Source: Manihot esculenta
Lineage: Eukaryota; Streptophyta; Magnoliopsida; Malpighiales; Euphorbiaceae
NCBI RefSeq assembly: GCF_001659605.2
Contig: NC_035168.2
Coordinates: forward strand, 5,574,058-5,638,057
Direction: 5' to 3'
DNA: 64,000 nt
Below are positions 50,163 through 61,679 of this stretch, one piece after another (position 1 is the first letter of the stretch; every line of letters begins with the position of its first letter). The notes under the pieces are model-generated. The model was not told the DNA's origin. It did no database searches and saw nothing but the letters and a program-made list of their open reading frames with translations. Made by a program: the position numbers and the translations under genes.

Positions 50163-51772
50163 GGAGCCATCCCGATGCTAGCATGATGGCTGTTATTGTA
50201 GGCAAACTCCACCAAAGGTAGATGCTGCCGCCAAGAACCGCCAAAGTCCAGCACACACATTCTAAGCATATCCTCGATAGTCTGGATGGTCCTTTCTGAC
50301 TGTCCATCAGTCTGGGGGTGGAAGGCAGTACTGAAATCCAACCTAGTACCCATGGCATTCTGCAGACTCCGCCAAAACCTGGAGGTGAACTGGGGCCCTC
50401 TATCTGACACTATCGAAACAGGAACCCCATGCAGCCTGACGATCTCATCAATGTACACCTGCGCCAACTTGTCCACAGAATAGCCACTCCTGACAGGGAT
50501 GAAGTGAGCAGATTTGGTGAGTCTGTCCACAATCACCCATATGGAGTCCACTCTGTTGGACGCCGCCGGTAACCCCACTACGAAGTCCATAGCTATATTT
50601 TCCCATTTCCATTCTGGAATAGGTAGCGGGTTAAGCATTCCAGCCGGCTTCTGATGTTCCAGCTTCACCCTCTGACACACTTCGCAGGCTGACACGAACT
50701 GTGCCACTTCTTTCTTCATAGCTGGCCACCAATAAACCTTCTTTAAATCTTGATACATCTTGGTGGCTCCGGGGTGAATGCTGTATCTTGCATTATGAGC
50801 CTCCCTCATAATGTCTCCTTTTAGCCCAATGTCATCTGGCACACATATTCTGCTCCCATAGCGGAGGATCCCCTTGCTGTCGAATCTGAACTCACTATCA
50901 TTGCCTGACTGAACAGTCCTGGCAATCTTTACTAACTCCGGGTCCTCATGCTGTTTCTGGGCCACCTGCTCCAGAAACACGGGTGCCACTCTCATCTGGG
51001 CTACCAAGGCACCTGTACCAGATAACTCCATCTGTAGACCTTCCTCAATAAGCTTGTAGAACTCCTTCACCACTGGCCTCCTCTCTGCCGATATGTGGGA
51101 TAAACTGCCTAGTGACTTCCGGCTTAGGGCGTCTGCCACGACATTCGCCTTACCCGGATGATACTGAATCTTGCAATCATAGTCACTCAGCAGCTCTACC
51201 CATCTCCTCTGTCTCAAATTCAAATCTCTTTGACTCAGGATGTACTGCAGGCTTTTATGATCTGTGAAGATCTCACATTTTACCCCGTAGAGGTAGTGCC
51301 TCCACATCTTGAGTGCAAAGATTACTGCTGCCATCTCTAGGTCATGTGTGGGGTAATTCAACTCATGCTTCTTTAGCTGCCTAGAAGCATAAGCGATCAC
51401 CCTCTCATTCTGCATCAGTACACAACCCAGTCCCACACGGGACGCATCACAAAAGACTGTAAAGTCCTCATCACTAGATGGCAGAGCTAAAACTGGTGCT
51501 GAAGTCAACCTCTTCTTAAGCTCTTCAAAACTCTCTTCGCACTGGTCGGTCCACATAAACTTCTGATTCTTCCTGGTTAACCTGGTCAGAGGAGCTGCTA
51601 TCTTTGAGAAGTCCTGAACGAACCTCCTGTAGTAACCTGCCAAACCCAAGAAACTTCTAATCTCTGTCACTGAAGTGGGTCTAGGCCAGTTAGCCACAGT
51701 TTCTGTCTTCTTGGGGTCTACCTCTATCCCATTCTCTGACACTACATGCCCTAAGAACGAAATGCTCCTCAG
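50163..51772 (-). pseudogene. pol: Chromovirus pol: RT end, RNase H, integrase zinc finger and core
   Basis: One open minus-strand frame downstream of the UGA at 51773-51775. It holds the RT C-terminus ([20 protein letters not shown]), RNase H ([42 protein letters not shown]), the integrase zinc finger ([14 protein letters not shown]) and the complete DDE core ([35 protein letters not shown]). It stops where the inserted LTR begins. Confidence 0.92.
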
Positions 51773-54187
51773 TCAGAACTCACATTTTGAGAACTTGGCA
51801 TACAAGCCATGTTCCCTCAAAGTCTGCAAGACCAACCGCAGATGATGGGCATGCTCCTCTGCATTCCTGGAATACACTAATATATCATCTATAAAGACAA
51901 TAACGAAGTGATCCAGGTACTGGCTAAACACTCTGTTCATGAGATCCATGAATGCTGCAGGGGCGTTGGTTAACCCGAACGGCATTACAAGGAACTCAAA
52001 ATGCCCATATCTGGTCCTGAAGGCTGTCTTCGGCACGTCCTCCTCCCTTATCCTTAACTGATGGTACCCCGATCTCAGATCTATTTTGGAGAAACAACCT
52101 GCTCCTACTAGCTGGTCAAATAGATCATCGATCCTTGGCAGAGGGTACCTATTCTTGGTAGTGACTTTGTTCAACTGTCTGTAGTCGATACAAAGTCTAA
52201 GGGATCCATCCTTCTTCCTCACAAACAAGACCGGAGCACCCCAAGGTGAGGTACTCTGTCGGATGAAACCCTTTTCTACCAACTCTTGCAACTGCTCTTT
52301 CAATTCCTTTAACTCGGCTGGGGCCATCCTGTAGGGAGGGATAAAGATCGGTCTAGTTTCAGGCACCAATTCTATCTCGAACTCTATCTCCCTAGCAGGT
52401 GGTATACCTGGAAGCTCATCAGGAAAGACATCCTGAAATTCTCTGACAACTGGCACCGAGGCTGGCTCCCTGACCTGACTGTCTAGCTCTCTCACATGAG
52501 CTAAGTACCCCTGACATCCCTTCCTAAGCAACCTACGAGCCTGAAGAGCTGATATCAGACCTCTAGGTGTACCCCTCTTATCTCCTCTGAAGACGACCTC
52601 TGACCCGTCCTGATCTCTGAACCTGACTACCTTGTCCCTGCAGTCCAAGGTAGCACCATGGGTAGATAGCCAATCCATCCCTAGAATGACGTCAAAGTCT
52701 GTCAAATCTAGAACCACAAGGTCGGCGGAGAGGCATCTTCCCTCAACAAAAACTGGACTGTACTGGCAGACTGACACTGCCACTGACGGGTCACACTTGG
52801 GTCCACTGACCCATAGGGGACACTCTAACCCAGAGACTATCAGACCCAACCTCTCAACGGCTCTCGGAGCAATAAATGAATGAGATGCACCCGGGTCCAT
52901 TAATGCATACACATCAGAACACCCAATGACGAGATTACCTGACACCACGGTGTTGGATGTGTTAGCCTCCTGCTGTGTCATGGTGAAGATCCTGGCTGGA
53001 GCTGATGGACCTTCACCTCGGGAACCAGAAGAAGAGGCTGCCCCTCTCCCTCTACCTCTGCCACTGCCCTGAGTTGTGGCTGGAACTGTTGGCTGTGCCA
53101 CACTACCAGAAGCTGTCTGCTGGGGCTGGCCCATAAAAGGCGCTCTAGGACAATCCCGAGCTATGTGTCCCTCCTGTCCACATCTGAAACATGTATTAGT
53201 CCCAGCTCGACACACTCCCCTGTGCGGTCTTCCACATCTCTGGCATTCTGTACCATCTGAGCCTGAGCTCGAGCCACCGCCAAATCCCAGACCGGATTTC
53301 AACTTGTTCCAAAACTTATTCTTCTTCGACTTCCTGGTGGTGTTATCCCACCTCTTCTTTCCTGAGCTCTGAGAAGAGAAACCTGGTCCTCCTCTGCCTG
53401 GGGTCTTAACCCCTGAAGACTGGGTCACTGACTGCTTCACTGACCCCTCAACTATAGCACTTGCTTCCATTCTTCGAGCCATATCCACCACAGTGTGGAA
53501 ACTTTCTCTCTCAGCTGACTGAACCAACGAGGAGTACCTGGAATGCAGCTTCATAACATATTTCTTGGCTTTCTTTGTATCTGAATCTAGAGCTTGCCCT
53601 GAAAAAGGCAAAAGCTCCAAGAATTTATCCGTGAACTCCTCTACACCCATGTGCTCTGACTGCCTCAGTTGTTCAAACTCAATCATCTTCAGTTCTCTGG
53701 AACTGTCTGAAAAAGCCCATCCAGCGAACTCATTCGCAAATTCCTCCCATGTCATGCCGTCTAGTCTCGGGTCCACATAGCACTTGAACCATTCCCGTGC
53801 CTTCTTGCACTTTAGAGTGAACCCTGCCATCTGAATGGCCCTGCTGTCACTTGCCCCTAGCTCATCAGTTATTGTCTTCACCACTCTCAGATACTCAAAG
53901 GGGTCATCCCCTGACTTGTACTTGGGAGCATCTAGCTTGAGGTAATCTGTCATCTTTACCTTGCTCCCATCAGCTGAGCTAGGTCTAGGAGGTTGAGTAG
54001 CTGGGGCTGCTGGTTCTGTAGGTGGTGGAGGTGGAGGTGCAGCATTCCCCGAGGTGGGGTTTGCCGGGTTTGGATAGAAGGGTGAGGGTGGATAAGCTGG
54101 GTACTGTGTGTAGGGTGGATAGAAAGGTGGATAAGGCATGTAGGTAGGGTAGGGGTTAAAGCTGGAGTAATCCGATGTACCTCCCAT
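51773..54187 (-). pseudogene. gag-pol: Chromovirus gag-protease-RT
   Basis: An 804-codon minus-strand frame. It has a Pro/Tyr-rich N-terminal part, the retrotransposon gag domain ([20 protein letters not shown] ... AREWFKCYV), and zinc knuckles ([12 protein letters not shown], and [14 protein letters not shown], the CX2CX4HX4C type). The aspartic protease follows ([12 protein letters not shown]), then RT with [25 protein letters not shown] and the catalytic FIDDILVYS. It ends at a UGA at 51773-51775 in the stretch before FLGHVVS; the next frame is in phase, so this is a single nonsense change rather than a designed boundary. The true N-terminus lies upstream in another frame. Confidence 0.92.
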
Positions 54188-54230
54188 CGGATATCCTGAA
54201 CCCTGTGGGAAGGGTGGATAATGGGGTGGA

Positions 54231-54531
54231 AAACCATACCCGAGGCCTGAACGCCTCCCTGCGATTCCCCTGTCCCTTCTTCCTGCATGCTCACATCCAG
54301 GTTCCCATCCCTCCTTTGATCCTCTTCCATAACCTCCCTCACATCTGAAGAACTTCCTCCTCTATCAGTCCCCCTTCTGCTAGCATCAAAAGACCTTCTA
54401 GGGTCCCTTGACACTCTTTCTCTGTTGGCTCTACAAGACATTGCCCTAGGCAATGTAGGAGGACGGGCGCTTGTGCCCTCATCCTCAAGTGGCACTCCAG
54501 TCAATCGTGCAGATCGATGAGTTCCTCTCAT
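54231..54531 (-). pseudogene. gag: N-terminal gag segment of the chromovirus (frame-shifted)
   Basis: An ATG at 54531 opens MRGTHRSARLTGVPLEDEGT and an Arg/Ser-rich, acidic segment up to GGVQASG near 54240. The gag frame that continues ([12 protein letters not shown]...) is offset, so a single-base insertion or deletion near 54230-54250 separates them. The position 250 bases after the primer site is right for the gag start. Confidence 0.7.
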
Positions 54532-54782
54532 CCTGTTTTCTGAAAAACAGTACACATCATACAAACATTAGCATCACATGGTTCATGTGGGCACACATGA
54601 ACCCTCATCATATACATTACATTCATATCATAACATCAATGCACATGTATATATATTCATGGCATTTCACATCATCATACAAGACAGGACTCCACATCCT
54701 ATCCTAGTGGACATGACCTTCCTATTGTGTTTGACCTTCTAGAACATCTATGAGCCCGACACTCTAGGTCCGATCCTATGAA

Positions 54783-54800
54783 CCTAGGGCTCTGATACCA
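54783..54800 (-). other. Primer-binding site (initiator Met-tRNA type)
   Basis: Minus-strand TGGTATCAGAGCCCTAGG lies three bases inside the 5' LTR end. TGGTATCAGAGC is the classical site complementary to plant initiator Met-tRNA. Confidence 0.92.
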
Positions 54801-54803
54801 TTC

Positions 54804-57068
54804 TGTAACGACCCGAAAATCGGACCGCTACCGGCGCTAGGATCCGGGTCGACTTAAGGCCGCCGGGACCCGTAGCAAGCCAAACATACATTCTGTAAAC
54901 CTGTATAATCCCATACATGATCAACAATATGCATAAAAATTTAAACTTTTCTTTTAACATCCAACTCAACCTGAATATACATGTACATAGTCCTGATCAT
55001 AGTCATGATCCCTCTGTGGGATCTCATCAATGCCCCAACGGGCGATACTACATGAGATGAGTTGGCTTAAACATAAACATTATAAAACATTTCTATAGAT
55101 CATGTATCAAAAGGGATTACAATACTCATAGGATCAAGCACATCTATAACCTCAAAAATATATATATATCTCAATACACAACATACTATAATCTCTTACA
55201 TTACATCATAATACATTTGTCATGTCCACAATCTAACTATTACATCAACATACTTCCATAAACTCTGGCTAACCTTCTGGTCTACCCGGTACCTGCACAT
55301 CTGGGGTTAGGGGAGAGGGGTGAGCTACAAAGCCCAGTGAGCAGAATAGTAGAAAACAATACATTAAAATTTCATGCTTTCATGGAATGCAACACAACAC
55401 AACAAATCACATCACGGATGGTATTGTCACCTATAGTCCTCTACATAGGTCCAACTGTGCCGGGACGTAGAATGGGTCAACCGGTCTTTCCCTTATCATA
55501 ACATAACATATGGACCAACTGTGCCAGGGACGTAGAATGGGTACAACCTGGACTTTCTCTTACATCGTGCCAGGGACGTAGAATGGGTACAACCTGGACT
55601 TCCATACCATATCATGCCATAACATCATCATATCATATGAGGACTAAAGGGTCATCCAATAACCAATCCACATCAACATCAAAATCATAAATGCAATGCA
55701 ACATATTCGTGAATACTAATGCATCAACCTATTATATCTCATGGCATTCATGATGCATGGATCATGCTCAAAATTCATATTTCATCTAATTTAAAAACTT
55801 AAGGTTTATTCCACTCACCTCTGGCTAGCTCTGACAACCTCTGTAGCAGCTGGCTCACTGCTGGGGTCCTCGGTTCCTCGGGTCCGAACCTACACAGGTG
55901 GACTCCAATGAGGGACCAAACATACATAAACATGACTCTAATATGCTCCCCAAAAACCCCCTAAAACATCATAAACAATCACATAAAAACATGCAAGAAA
56001 TGGCTGAACAGGGCACTTTCGGCGGCCGAAAGTCCCTCCAGAGCCGAAAGTCAGGCAGGTTCGGCGGCACCTTCGGCGGCCGAAACTCCCAGACAGAGAC
56101 GAAAGTCTCCTTTCGGGGGCAACTTCGGCAGCCGAAAGGCCTGCCTCCACAAGGGGGTTCGGCGGCCGAAAGTCCCTTCGGCGGCCGAACCTGAGCTTCT
56201 CCCGAATGGCAGAAACTCAGCTCCCCTTAGCACATTTCGCCTCCCAAGCTCAAATCATACATAAACTCAACCAAAACATGCATACAAGCTCCTAGGGGCC
56301 TCAAACAAACATATACCCCAACTACAACACTTCAAATACACCCAAACAACACACATTGTTCAAAACACCAAGATTAACCCATAACTCCACATATAACCTA
56401 ACATGCATTTCCACCCATAGATCTTGCATAAAACTTAATGAAAACACATAAGGAGCTTAAGATCGGCTCTTACCTCTTGAAGATCGAGAGGGAGACGACC
56501 TAAACTTGGAGATCCACGGAAATGAGCTCCTGAGTTCCCAAAGCTCCAAAACTTGGTTTAAAAGCTCAAAACTTACAATGTGAGTTTAAAACTCAAGAAA
56601 AATGGAAGAGATTTGGAAGAAGAACACAAGAGTTGCAAAGGGAAGGTCGGAAGCTGGCTGTGGCCGAAAATGGGAGAAAGCTCGCCCATTTCGGCTAAGT
56701 GCCCCTTTTATAGGTGGCTGGCCAGGCCACGTTCAGGGGCCGAATGTGCCTCCGCATGCATGCCATGTTCGGCGGCCGAACTTGGGTTTCGGCGGCCGAA
56801 CCTGGTCTTCCCTCACTCATGCTTTCGGGGGCCTAACGTGCCTCCAAAACGCATGCATGTTCGGCGGCCGAACTTGACTTTCGGCGGCCGAACCTGGGTT
56901 TTCCTCCAAAGACTTTTCGTGCAAAAACTCATTTAATTTCATACTTAAAATCATTAAAACATGAAAACATTTTTCTAAAACATGTTTCTACCCTTCTAGA
57001 GGTCTCCGACATCCGAGATTCCACCGGACGGTAGGAACTCCGATACCGGAGTCTAGCCGGGTATTACA
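54804..57068 (-). repeat. 5' LTR of the chromovirus
   Basis: 2,265 bp, minus sense. TATA box TATAAAA at 56706-56712 (minus). It has eight TTCGGCGGCCGAA motifs, one fewer than the partner LTR because one 20-bp unit is missing near 56790. Confidence 0.92.
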
Positions 57069-57083
57069 CAATGGGTGACATAA

Positions 57084-57170
57084 CACAGGTTGAGTTTGGT
57101 TGATGTATATGGAAAGAAAAGTTTTAATTTTTATGTATGTTGTTGATCATGTATGGGATTATACAGGTTT
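57084..57170 (-). repeat. Inverted 87-bp copy of LTR A
   Basis: Reverse complement of 44810-44896, with no mismatch that I can see (ends CACAGGTTGAG / ACAGGTTT). Together with the left fragment it made a hairpin-forming inverted repeat before the chromovirus inserted between the arms. Confidence 0.88.
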
Positions 57171-57480
57171 GCTCGATTTCGATTTTTAATAAATTTTTTA
57201 TTTTTTAAACTTTATTTTTAGTATTTTAAAATTTAATTAAAATATTTTAATTTTAATATAATTTAATTTCTCTATATTATTGAAAATAACATATTATTAT
57301 CACTAATCGGTTCGATTCAGTTTTTTTAATTTTTTTTTATTAAATCAAATCGAATCAAAATAATTGAAATTTTTAAAATTAAAAATCAAATCAAATCGAA
57401 TTGAATAAAAAATTGAACCAAATTTTTAAATTAATTCGATTCGATCAGTTTTTTCGATTTAAATCGAATACTGATCACTC
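57171..57480. repeat. AT-rich TIR repeat, copy B, right part
   Basis: Homologous to 13422-13735 (ATTTTAAAATTTAATTAAAA, AAATTTTTAAATTAATTCGA), closing the repeat opened at 44560. TCGATTTC occurs on both sides of the nest (44709-44716 and 57173-57180) and may be a target duplication. Confidence 0.6.
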
Positions 57481-57940
57481 TAGGATAACTATAATTCTAT
57501 ATAAGAGTTAAATAATTATATTTTTATAAAAATTAATAATGAGAAAATTAAAGGGTCAGATAATATTTTCTATAAAAGTCAAGTTTTTTCAAAATTTATA
57601 TACACAGTTGCATGGTTCTCACTTCCCATGTGATAAAAGGTAGATGATAAATTTTCAAAATTTATATACCACATTTTGTAACTGTTCATAGGCTGGAACC
57701 ACTTTTGTTGACTCGTTGAATATATAAAAAATATTTTTTAATAAAAGTAAGTAAAAATTGAGAGATTGAGTTTTATTTAGATTTAGGAATTTAAGGAGAT
57801 CAATGAATTTATTTCTTTATTTTTTTATAGTTTGTTTATTATTTTTAATAATTTATAAAAATTGGAATTTCATTCTTTTAATTTTTATTTCTTGTGAAAC
57901 TCGTTTTTTTAAGAAAAATATTAATAGTTAGATTATCATT
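57481..57940. other. AT-rich intergenic DNA
   Basis: No coding frame or delimitable repeat seen. Confidence 0.55.
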
Positions 57941-58277
57941 GGTAAATTAACAATATTAAAGTAATTCAAATAAATAAAAGCTAACGAAGTAATTTACTAA
58001 TATTTTTTTATTTTTTGGGTTTTATTTTATTTTTTACAATAAATATATATTATATATTTGAAAAACCTCTTGAGCAATGCATTAAATTGCCTACTACTCA
58101 TTGAATAAGTTGGTAAATTAACAATATTAAAGTAATTCAAATAAATAAAAGCTAACGATGTAATTTACTAATATTTTTTATTTTTTGGGTTTTATTTTTT
58201 TTTACAATAAATATATATTATATATTTGAAAAACATCTTGAGCAATGCGTTAAATTGCCTACTACTCATTGAATAGG
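57941..58277. repeat. 171-bp tandem duplication
   Basis: Two head-to-tail copies, starting GGTAAATTAACAATATTAAA at 57941 and 58112, about 96% alike with small differences in T-run lengths. Both contain TTTTTTGGGTTTTATTTT and end ACTACTCATTGAATA. Confidence 0.9.
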
Positions 58278-58369
58278 TATTTATTTATAAAAATCTTCTG
58301 ATAACAATGAAAAATATTACTTTTTTGAAAAATGAAAGTTGTTTATAAAATAATTATTATGATATAATA

Positions 58370-58990
58370 TTTGTCCCAAGTATGATATAAACGGTCATCA
58401 CATGACGAAAACACATCGTAAAATCTTAATAAATCATGATATTTAGTCACGCGAGTCTTATTCATAGAAAATAAGACTCGGTCATCGTGGTGGTTAGTAC
58501 TCCAAACAATAGAAGATTCGCCCCCTCATGAACCGATCGAGCCTTTCATGACATAAATTACCGTTAAAGAATAGAATTCAACAGAATTTCATTATACCTA
58601 TAATCGCAAGATCTCTTATCCATTAGTCCATACCAATTGGATTTCTAAAAAATTTACCAACTAACTCCATCTTTTTACGGTATAAAAATAATGTATATAC
58701 AGAGTTCAAGATGCGCATTTTTACACACTCTTCTTAAGCTCAAATAATATATTTACACTAACCCTCTCTAATAATTTACTGACTTGAATATCGGAGTGGT
58801 TACCCATAGGCACCAACCACCTCAATTTCTTTCTTTTTCAAAATAACCAATCAGCTCCTTTTCGGCCACATCATTTAGTTTCATTGCTGGAATATCTACT
58901 GAGTTCTTCTTATTCATTCGGGATAAATCCGATCTAACTTTCTATTCATCTTTTCACTCAAAGTATCTTTCATTTCTGTATTTTTACTCT
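58370..58990 (+). repeat. Probable decayed LTR / leader of a Tat-type element
   Basis: This stretch has a TATA-like ACGGTATAAAAATAATG (58678-58694) and a TTGAATATCGGAGTGGTTAC ... GGCACCAACCACCTC block that resembles the R/U5 part of plant Tat LTRs, and it lies directly before gag-like sequence. No second LTR was found in the window, so the limits are approximate. Confidence 0.4.
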
Positions 58991-58994
58991 TAAA

Positions 58995-59709
58995 ATGGTT
59001 GAAAACTCACAAGCTCTTAAGTCAATTGCCAACAGGGGAGCTATAGTCTCTTCTATCCTTGGCAGTGGACAAGACACTCCTCCCATGATCAATGAGACAA
59101 ACCTCAACAGTCTGAAAAATGAGCATATGCTACAATACAAAAAAAGTTACAGGCAATTCTTGAGCAATATAAAACTCGAGAGGAAGTCTCATTCATGACT
59201 CCTAGAATAAGGGAGGAAGGTTCTTTCGAGACCCTAGAGATTTGGACATAGGCAATTCACACGCAGTCCAAAAGAAAAAGGCCAAACTGAAGGATGAGAA
59301 ATCATTAGACGAGGTTTCAAAAGACATTAACTAAAAGTTGGTTCGTGTTGTACAAAGGTACGAGAAGGTGCAAGAAGAAGATTATGACTTTGACAATATC
59401 TCACCCCTGTCAAAGAAAATTTTTGCAGAAAATTTTCCCATGAAGTTCAAGCTGCCTAGTTTGGACAAGTACAATGTGATGGCAGACCCTAAGAGTCATC
59501 TGGTAAACTTTCAAATTATGATTCAACTCTAGAATGTCAACGATTTCATACTGTGCCAAGTATTATGGTCCACTCTCACAGGTTTGGTCCAGAAATGGTA
59601 CTGGTATCTGAGTCCAAGTTTTTTCTACAATTTTACACAACTTGTCATATTATTTAAATCTAAATTTGTTATTTGTACACCTCCTAAAAAACTCTCTTCA
59701 GACTTGTGA
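58995..59709 (+). pseudogene. gag: Decayed Tat-type gag fragment
   Basis: Broken plus-strand frames: 58995-59198 (charged N-terminal region) and 59338-59709. The second reads through FPMKFKLPSLDKYNVMADPK, SHLVNFQIMIQL, a stop, then NVNDFILCQVLWSTLTGLVQ and KWYWYLSPSFFYNFTQLV, the retrotransposon gag domain layout of Tat elements. Stops and a gap make it a pseudogene. Nothing of pol follows. Confidence 0.7.
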
Positions 59710-59979
59710 AAAATTCGACAATGAGAATGCGAATCTTTAAGGAGTTCTATTTCAAGTTTCAATGATGAAGCAATATAGATTGAAAAATCAAATCACGAGA
59801 TAGTATGAGAGGCATTAAAGAAAGGGACTCACAATATAAAATTCATAGACTCGTTAATCAAGAATCCAACAGCCATTTATCAGCTATTAATAGACAAAGT
59901 GCAAAAATACATTCAATTGAACGATTAAGTCCAGGCACTAAAAAAAAATAACAGGACAAGTCAAAGCGAAATTGAGATG

Positions 59980-61560
59980 TAACACCTCGAATATTCATAT
60001 TAAGAATAGTATTATTTTTGTAAAGTAAATAATATCACCCAAAAAGTACCTAATAACTTTTTTTTATCCATGAATAATACTAGTCAAAATATATTAAATA
60101 ATTAAATTGAAAATAAAGTAAGTCAATAAAGTAAGTCAAAATAATTAAATTCAAAATATTAAAGAAATATTTTTATAAATGAGAAGGACGAAAAGTTAAA
60201 CTTTGAATTAAATAGAAACATTGACAAGCTATAAAGGAAATTATAAATTGTAAAGTTAAAGTAATTGAGTTGTAAATTGAATAATATGTTCACTGGATTT
60301 GAAGAAATTTTTGGATTATTTTAAATAAGATTATAAGAATTGAATTCAAATTTAAAAATAAAATGAAATTCAACTCATTGTATTAAATGTAGTATCAGAA
60401 TTTAATAAATTTATATGGTAGAAAATAATATTTAATGTAAATATTAAGAGTTAAATGTAAATTGGTTAAAATTTATAATTTAAGTGTAAATACTTTATTG
60501 TTAAATGATAAAAATGATTAGTTTTATGGTTACTAAATAAGTATAAAAGTAATTATAAGAGTTTAAGAGTGAAAAAAATAATAATAAACAATATATAATA
60601 AAAAAACTTTAAAGAAGCCAATAATAGAAATGTGAATTTAAAATATATTAATAGATTTTTATATTAAATAAATTATTTATTGAAAATTTAATAGATTTAA
60701 TATGATTAAAGTAAATAACATTAAAATAATTATATTTATAAGATTATAGATAAAAATAAAGTATAAATAAAAGACTCATAATAATCGAATTAGTTAAAAT
60801 TCAATGTGTATCATATATTTTAAAGATTTCTAAAAGAGTTTAAAAAGAAAAATAAAATCATATATATATATATATATAAAATGAAATGTATATACTTGAT
60901 ATATTCAAAGATAATTATATTTAAAAAATTTAAAAATTTCAATAATATATATAAAGAATATATATAATAGAAATTTTGCACATACATAAAATAATATGAT
61001 TTATATAATATATGTAATATGTGTTATGAAATAAATGATTTTATTAAAAAGTACATGAATTACAATATTATGGTTTAATTAAATATAAAACATATGTTAT
61101 TGATAAATATAAATATGTTAGTAAGAAAATAACAGTAAATAGTAATTTCTGGCTCTAGTAAATTTGGTAGAGTCATAATTAGTATAAGGATATGGCATGT
61201 CATATACAAATCTAGCAGTATTGGTACTCTATAGTAAAGGCTCTCGAGTGTTACCATCTTCGCTTTCGAGTTCTATAGTTTCGGCACTTGCTACAATTAC
61301 AATTTTCCTTATATGATTTTAGTTAGAGTTATAGGAACAGAGCTAAAAAATTTATAATAAGTGAAAAATAAAAGAATTGTTGTAGAAAAAATAAATTATT
61401 AAAGAAGCACATGTCTAAAAAAAATTGATATATTATATAAAAAATTTCTCCATAATATATAAAATAAAATTTATTTATTGAATTAAAAGAAATATTTTTG
61501 ATATTATAATTTTTCATCTAAATAGTTAAAGTACTCGTATTTATAAATTTAAAGTATATA
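59980..61560. other. AT-rich region with an isolated GC-richer patch
   Basis: TGTAACACCTCGAATATTC at 59980 looks like the start of another LTR, but no matching end was found. 61140-61320 is a more complex patch (TTCTGGCTCTAGTAAATTTG ...) of unknown origin. No gene is supported. Confidence 0.4.
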
Positions 61561-61679
61561 TTTTATAACAATACTTTCGATATAAGTTTCCCTTTGTGGT
61601 CCCTTTGGGGCTCGATACTCTCGCATTTTCCTCTTTCTTAAACGTAACTTCTTCTTTTTCCCTTCCCATGGAAGACAAT

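Larger units (their letters stand above)
44964..57068 (-). mobile_element. Tekay/Del-like Ty3/Gypsy chromovirus with an LTR insertion in pol
   Basis: 12.1 kb, minus orientation. LTRs at 54804-57068 (5') and 44964-47248 (3') are flanked by the exact target duplication caatg (44959-44963, 57069-57073). The primer-binding site matches initiator Met-tRNA, and gag-pro-RT-RNase H-integrase ends in a chromodomain-like tail. I see seven substitutions plus one 20-bp repeat-unit difference between LTRs of about 2.27 kb, so the insertion is very young. It is disabled by a frame change near the gag start, one in-frame UGA in RT, and a 2.2-kb LTR in the integrase. Without that LTR the element would be about 9.9 kb. 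Confidence 0.93.

Noticed and set aside
59980..60000. TGTAACACCTCG as the start of a further LTR
   Set aside because: No matching terminus, duplication or second copy in the window.
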